Assembly: GCA_050942995.1 (NCBI GenBank)
Contig: JBMNOI010000168.1
Location: 1-6,202, forward strand
Length of the DNA stretch: 6,202 nucleotides
Source: JBMNOI01 sp050942995
GTDB taxonomy: Bacteria; Chloroflexota; Anaerolineae; UBA1429
Direction of reading: 5' to 3'
The position numbers and the translations under genes are program-made. A model generated the notes under the pieces. The model searched no databases. It saw only the letters and a list, made by a program, of their open reading frames with translations, and was not told the origin of the DNA. Shown one piece after another: positions 4,507 through 6,202 of this stretch. Within the stretch, counting starts at the first letter, position 1; every line of letters begins with the position of its first letter.

Positions 4507-5799
4507 ATGGCCCAGAATCACTCCCTGCACACAGGACTCGAACAGGATGGCGCCCCGACGCCGACGTTGCGCCCCTCCGTACGCAAACGCATGCTCATCA
4601 CCCTTATGGGGCAGGTCTTTCTCTCGATTTTGGGAGTGGGCATTGTAGGGCCGGTGCTACCGCTCTACGCTCGATCCTTCGGCGTGAGCGCCGCCCTGGC
4701 CGGTAGCCTCGTCACCGCCTTTGGCCTGTCGCGCATGTTCACCAACATTCCGGCCGGGCGTCTGTCCGACCATGTGGGGAGGCGACCGCTGCTCATCGGG
4801 GGAATGCTGCTGGTATCGGTGGCCGCCTTCTTTAGCGGTACGGCACAGAGTTTTGGGCCGCTGATCTTTTTTCGCCTTTTGCAGGGTATAGGATCAGCCA
4901 CACAGACCACCGTCGCCCTCATCGTGCTAACGGATATCTCGACACCCCAGGATCGCGGGCGGATCATGAGCACCTATATGGGCAGTCTGCTGATAGGTGC
5001 CAGTCTGGGTCCCACGGTTGGAGGATTCGTCGCCGAGCAGTGGGGCTTTCGGGCGCCCTTTTTCGCCTACGCCGGGCTGGCGCTGCTCGGCGCCCTATGG
5101 GGCTATTTCCTGGCGCCGGAAACGCGGCATCTGTCCTCTGATGCCAGGCCCGCTACCGATCAACAGGCCGCTGTGCCCAAATCCGGCCTCGCGGTGCTCT
5201 GGGGGCTCCTGCGCAACCTCAGCTTTGTTCTGGTGAGCATGGTGACGGTCATGAGTTTTTTCACCCGGTCGGGCGGGCAGTCGACGGTGTTGCCCCTCTA
5301 TGGCGATAGCCTGGGTCTGGGTCCCGGGCAGATCGGTTTGGTGCTCACCGTCATTGCCGGCGCTAACCTCATCACCGTACGCCCCGCCGGTTCGCTCGTC
5401 GACCGCTACGGCCATCGGATGGTCATTCTGCCGGCGGCATTGGTATCGGCGGCCGGCCTCATCGCATTTACCTTCAGCCGGAACTTTGCGACTTTTATTG
5501 CCAGCGGTGTTCTTCTAGGCATCGGCTCAGGATTTGCAGGCCCCTCGCCGGCCGCTTACGTCGCCGACCTGGCGCGCCCCGGCGAGCAAGGCATGGCGAT
5601 GGGATTGTTCAGAACCTTTGGCGATGCGGGCATGACCGTCGCGCCAATCATTATGGGCTGGCTCGCTGACCAGTTCAGCTATGGCGCCGCGCTGCAGGTG
5701 AATGCGGTCCTCTTTGCCATTGTGGGGTTGGCCTTTGGCCTCTTTGCTCAGGAGACCGTCAAAGCACGCCAGAAACTGGCCATCGCCAAAAACGGCTGA
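4507..5799 (+). CDS. MFS transporter, DHA1-type drug/H+ antiporter
   Basis: This 430-residue inner-membrane protein has about 12 hydrophobic segments in two halves joined by a hydrophilic loop near 203-226, the usual MFS size and layout. Motif A appears as GRLSDHVGRR at 84-93 and in degenerate form as GSLVDRYGHR at 295-304. Motif B (RLLQGIG, 123-129) lies in the fourth segment. Motif C (GASLGPTVGG, 164-173) lies in the fifth and is the antiporter signature of drug/H+ exchangers. Relatives expel drugs or metabolites using the proton gradient; the substrate cannot be read from the sequence. The start ATG follows AAGGAG at 4488-4493 with a rather long 13-base gap, and the first 25 residues are hydrophilic. 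The gene stands alone behind its own likely promoter, with no visible regulator beside it, and converges on the next gene. Confidence 0.93.
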   Translation: MAQNHSLHTGLEQDGAPTPTLRPSVRKRMLITLMGQVFLSILGVGIVGPVLPLYARSFGVSAALAGSLVTAFGLSRMFTNIPAGRLSDHVGRRPLLIGGMLLVSVAAFFSGTAQSFGPLIFFRLLQGIGSATQTTVALIVLTDISTPQDRGRIMSTYMGSLLIGASLGPTVGGFVAEQWGFRAPFFAYAGLALLGALWGYFLAPETRHLSSDARPATDQQAAVPKSGLAVLWGLLRNLSFVLVSMVTVMSFFTRSGGQSTVLPLYGDSLGLGPGQIGLVLTVIAGANLITVRPAGSLVDRYGHRMVILPAALVSAAGLIAFTFSRNFATFIASGVLLGIGSGFAGPSPAAYVADLARPGEQGMAMGLFRTFGDAGMTVAPIIMGWLADQFSYGAALQVNAVLFAIVGLAFGLFAQETVKARQKLAIAKNG

Positions 5800-5807
5800 T
5801 TCCCGGC

Positions 5808-5851
5808 GCCCGGTCTGTCGGCAGCGTTTGTTGCCGGTGCGCAGGCCGGGC
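5808..5851. terminator. Large imperfect hairpin between convergent genes
   Basis: Three paired blocks stack on each other: GCCCGG with CCGGGC, CTG with CAG, and CGGCA with TGCCG around an eight-base loop, with small internal bulges. It begins nine bases after the transporter stop codon, in the 80-base gap before the convergent gene's stop. No T tract follows on either strand, so it is probably a bidirectional Rho-assisted end or a 3'-protecting structure. Confidence 0.45.
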
Positions 5852-5879
5852 GATCTGCCCCTGTCGACATCCACTTTGC

Positions 5880-6202
5880 TCAGGTGACCAGAAAAGCCAC
5901 CACCCCGCCGGTGATCAGCATGATCACCGATCCGGGCCACAGCGCCCGGCGCAGATCTCGGGCGCCCAGCGACAGGACGAGCCCCCCTTTGACCGCCGTA
6001 TTCGTCACAGCGGCCAGCACCAGGGCGCGCGTTGCGACCCCCCGGCTCACCATCCCCAGCGGTTCGCTCAACTGGGCGATAGACAATGAGATGGCGTTCA
6101 GGTCGACCAGACCGGCGGCCGCGCTGGACAGATAAACACCGGCTTCGCCCAGATAGACCTGCGCCGCTCTGGATACCACCAGGATCACGGCGTACAGCGC
6201 GC
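5880..6202 (-). CDS. DUF4010-type membrane protein (MgtC/SapB-associated), C-terminal part
   Basis: Only the last 106 codons are in the window; the frame is open to the right-hand edge, so the 5' end lies outside and the GTG at 6188 is internal. The visible part resembles the C-terminus of DUF4010 proteins: GEAGVYLSSAAAGLVDLNAISLS, then the helix LAAVTNTAVKGGLVLSLG, a charged RDLRR turn, and a final helix (LWPGSVIMLITGGVVAFL) ending near the stop. In this family a C-terminal DUF4010 region often follows an MgtC-like N-terminal domain. The proteins are integral membrane proteins of unsettled function, and MgtC itself is linked to magnesium limitation. Whether the MgtC half is present cannot be seen. 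It is convergent with the MFS gene, so no shared role is implied. Confidence 0.7.
   Translation of the reverse strand, partial: ALYAVILVVSRAAQVYLGEAGVYLSSAAAGLVDLNAISLSIAQLSEPLGMVSRGVATRALVLAAVTNTAVKGGLVLSLGARDLRRALWPGSVIMLITGGVVAFLVT

Noticed and set aside
1..6202. Search for CRISPR arrays, insertion sequences, toxin-antitoxin pairs, or defence or biosynthetic systems
   Set aside because: No regularly spaced repeats, transposase motifs, paired small genes or system-specific domains are visible. The genes are housekeeping or common accessory types.

Overview
The window is GC-rich bacterial chromosome with ordinary gene density. It holds four complete protein genes, one partial one and two tRNA genes. 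The mix suggests a member of the Chloroflexota or a similar high-GC lineage: a short three-domain S1-type protein next to ftsK, a Flp-like pilin with an LVEW motif, and a DUF4010-type membrane protein. That assignment rests on general family resemblance only and is tentative.

Left half (about 178-3531, minus strand): a two-gene unit, transcribed right to left. It encodes an S1-domain RNA-binding protein and then an FtsK/SpoIIIE-type DNA translocase 33 bases downstream. I place the S1 start at 3531, not at the upstream ATG at 3597, because a strong Shine-Dalgarno sequence fits only the downstream ATG. Bases 1-177 hold no gene I can support, only a terminator-like hairpin in the minus-strand sense.

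Middle (3532-3885): an AT-richer intergenic region between the divergent S1 gene and a small plus-strand gene. It carries a candidate promoter in each direction, two perfect short palindromes, a GC-rich hairpin, an inverted repeat at the pilin promoter and a hairpin in the S1 leader. This is the most regulation-dense part of the window.

Centre-right (3886-4382): a 57-residue Flp/Tad-type pilin-like protein, then a tRNA-Pro(TGG) and tRNA-Gly(TCC) pair behind a near-consensus sigma70 promoter. Two hairpins follow, the second with a perfect 16-bp stem flanked by 11-bp direct repeats.

Right (4507-6202): a DHA1-type major facilitator drug/H+ antiporter on the plus strand. It converges on the 3' end of a DUF4010-type (MgtC/SapB-associated) membrane protein gene that runs off the window on the minus strand. 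A large imperfect hairpin sits in the 80-base gap between them.

Apart from the S1-ftsK unit the genes do not form one pathway. No mobile element, CRISPR array or defence system is visible. The best leads are the stand-alone pilin gene and the divergent regulatory region beside it.
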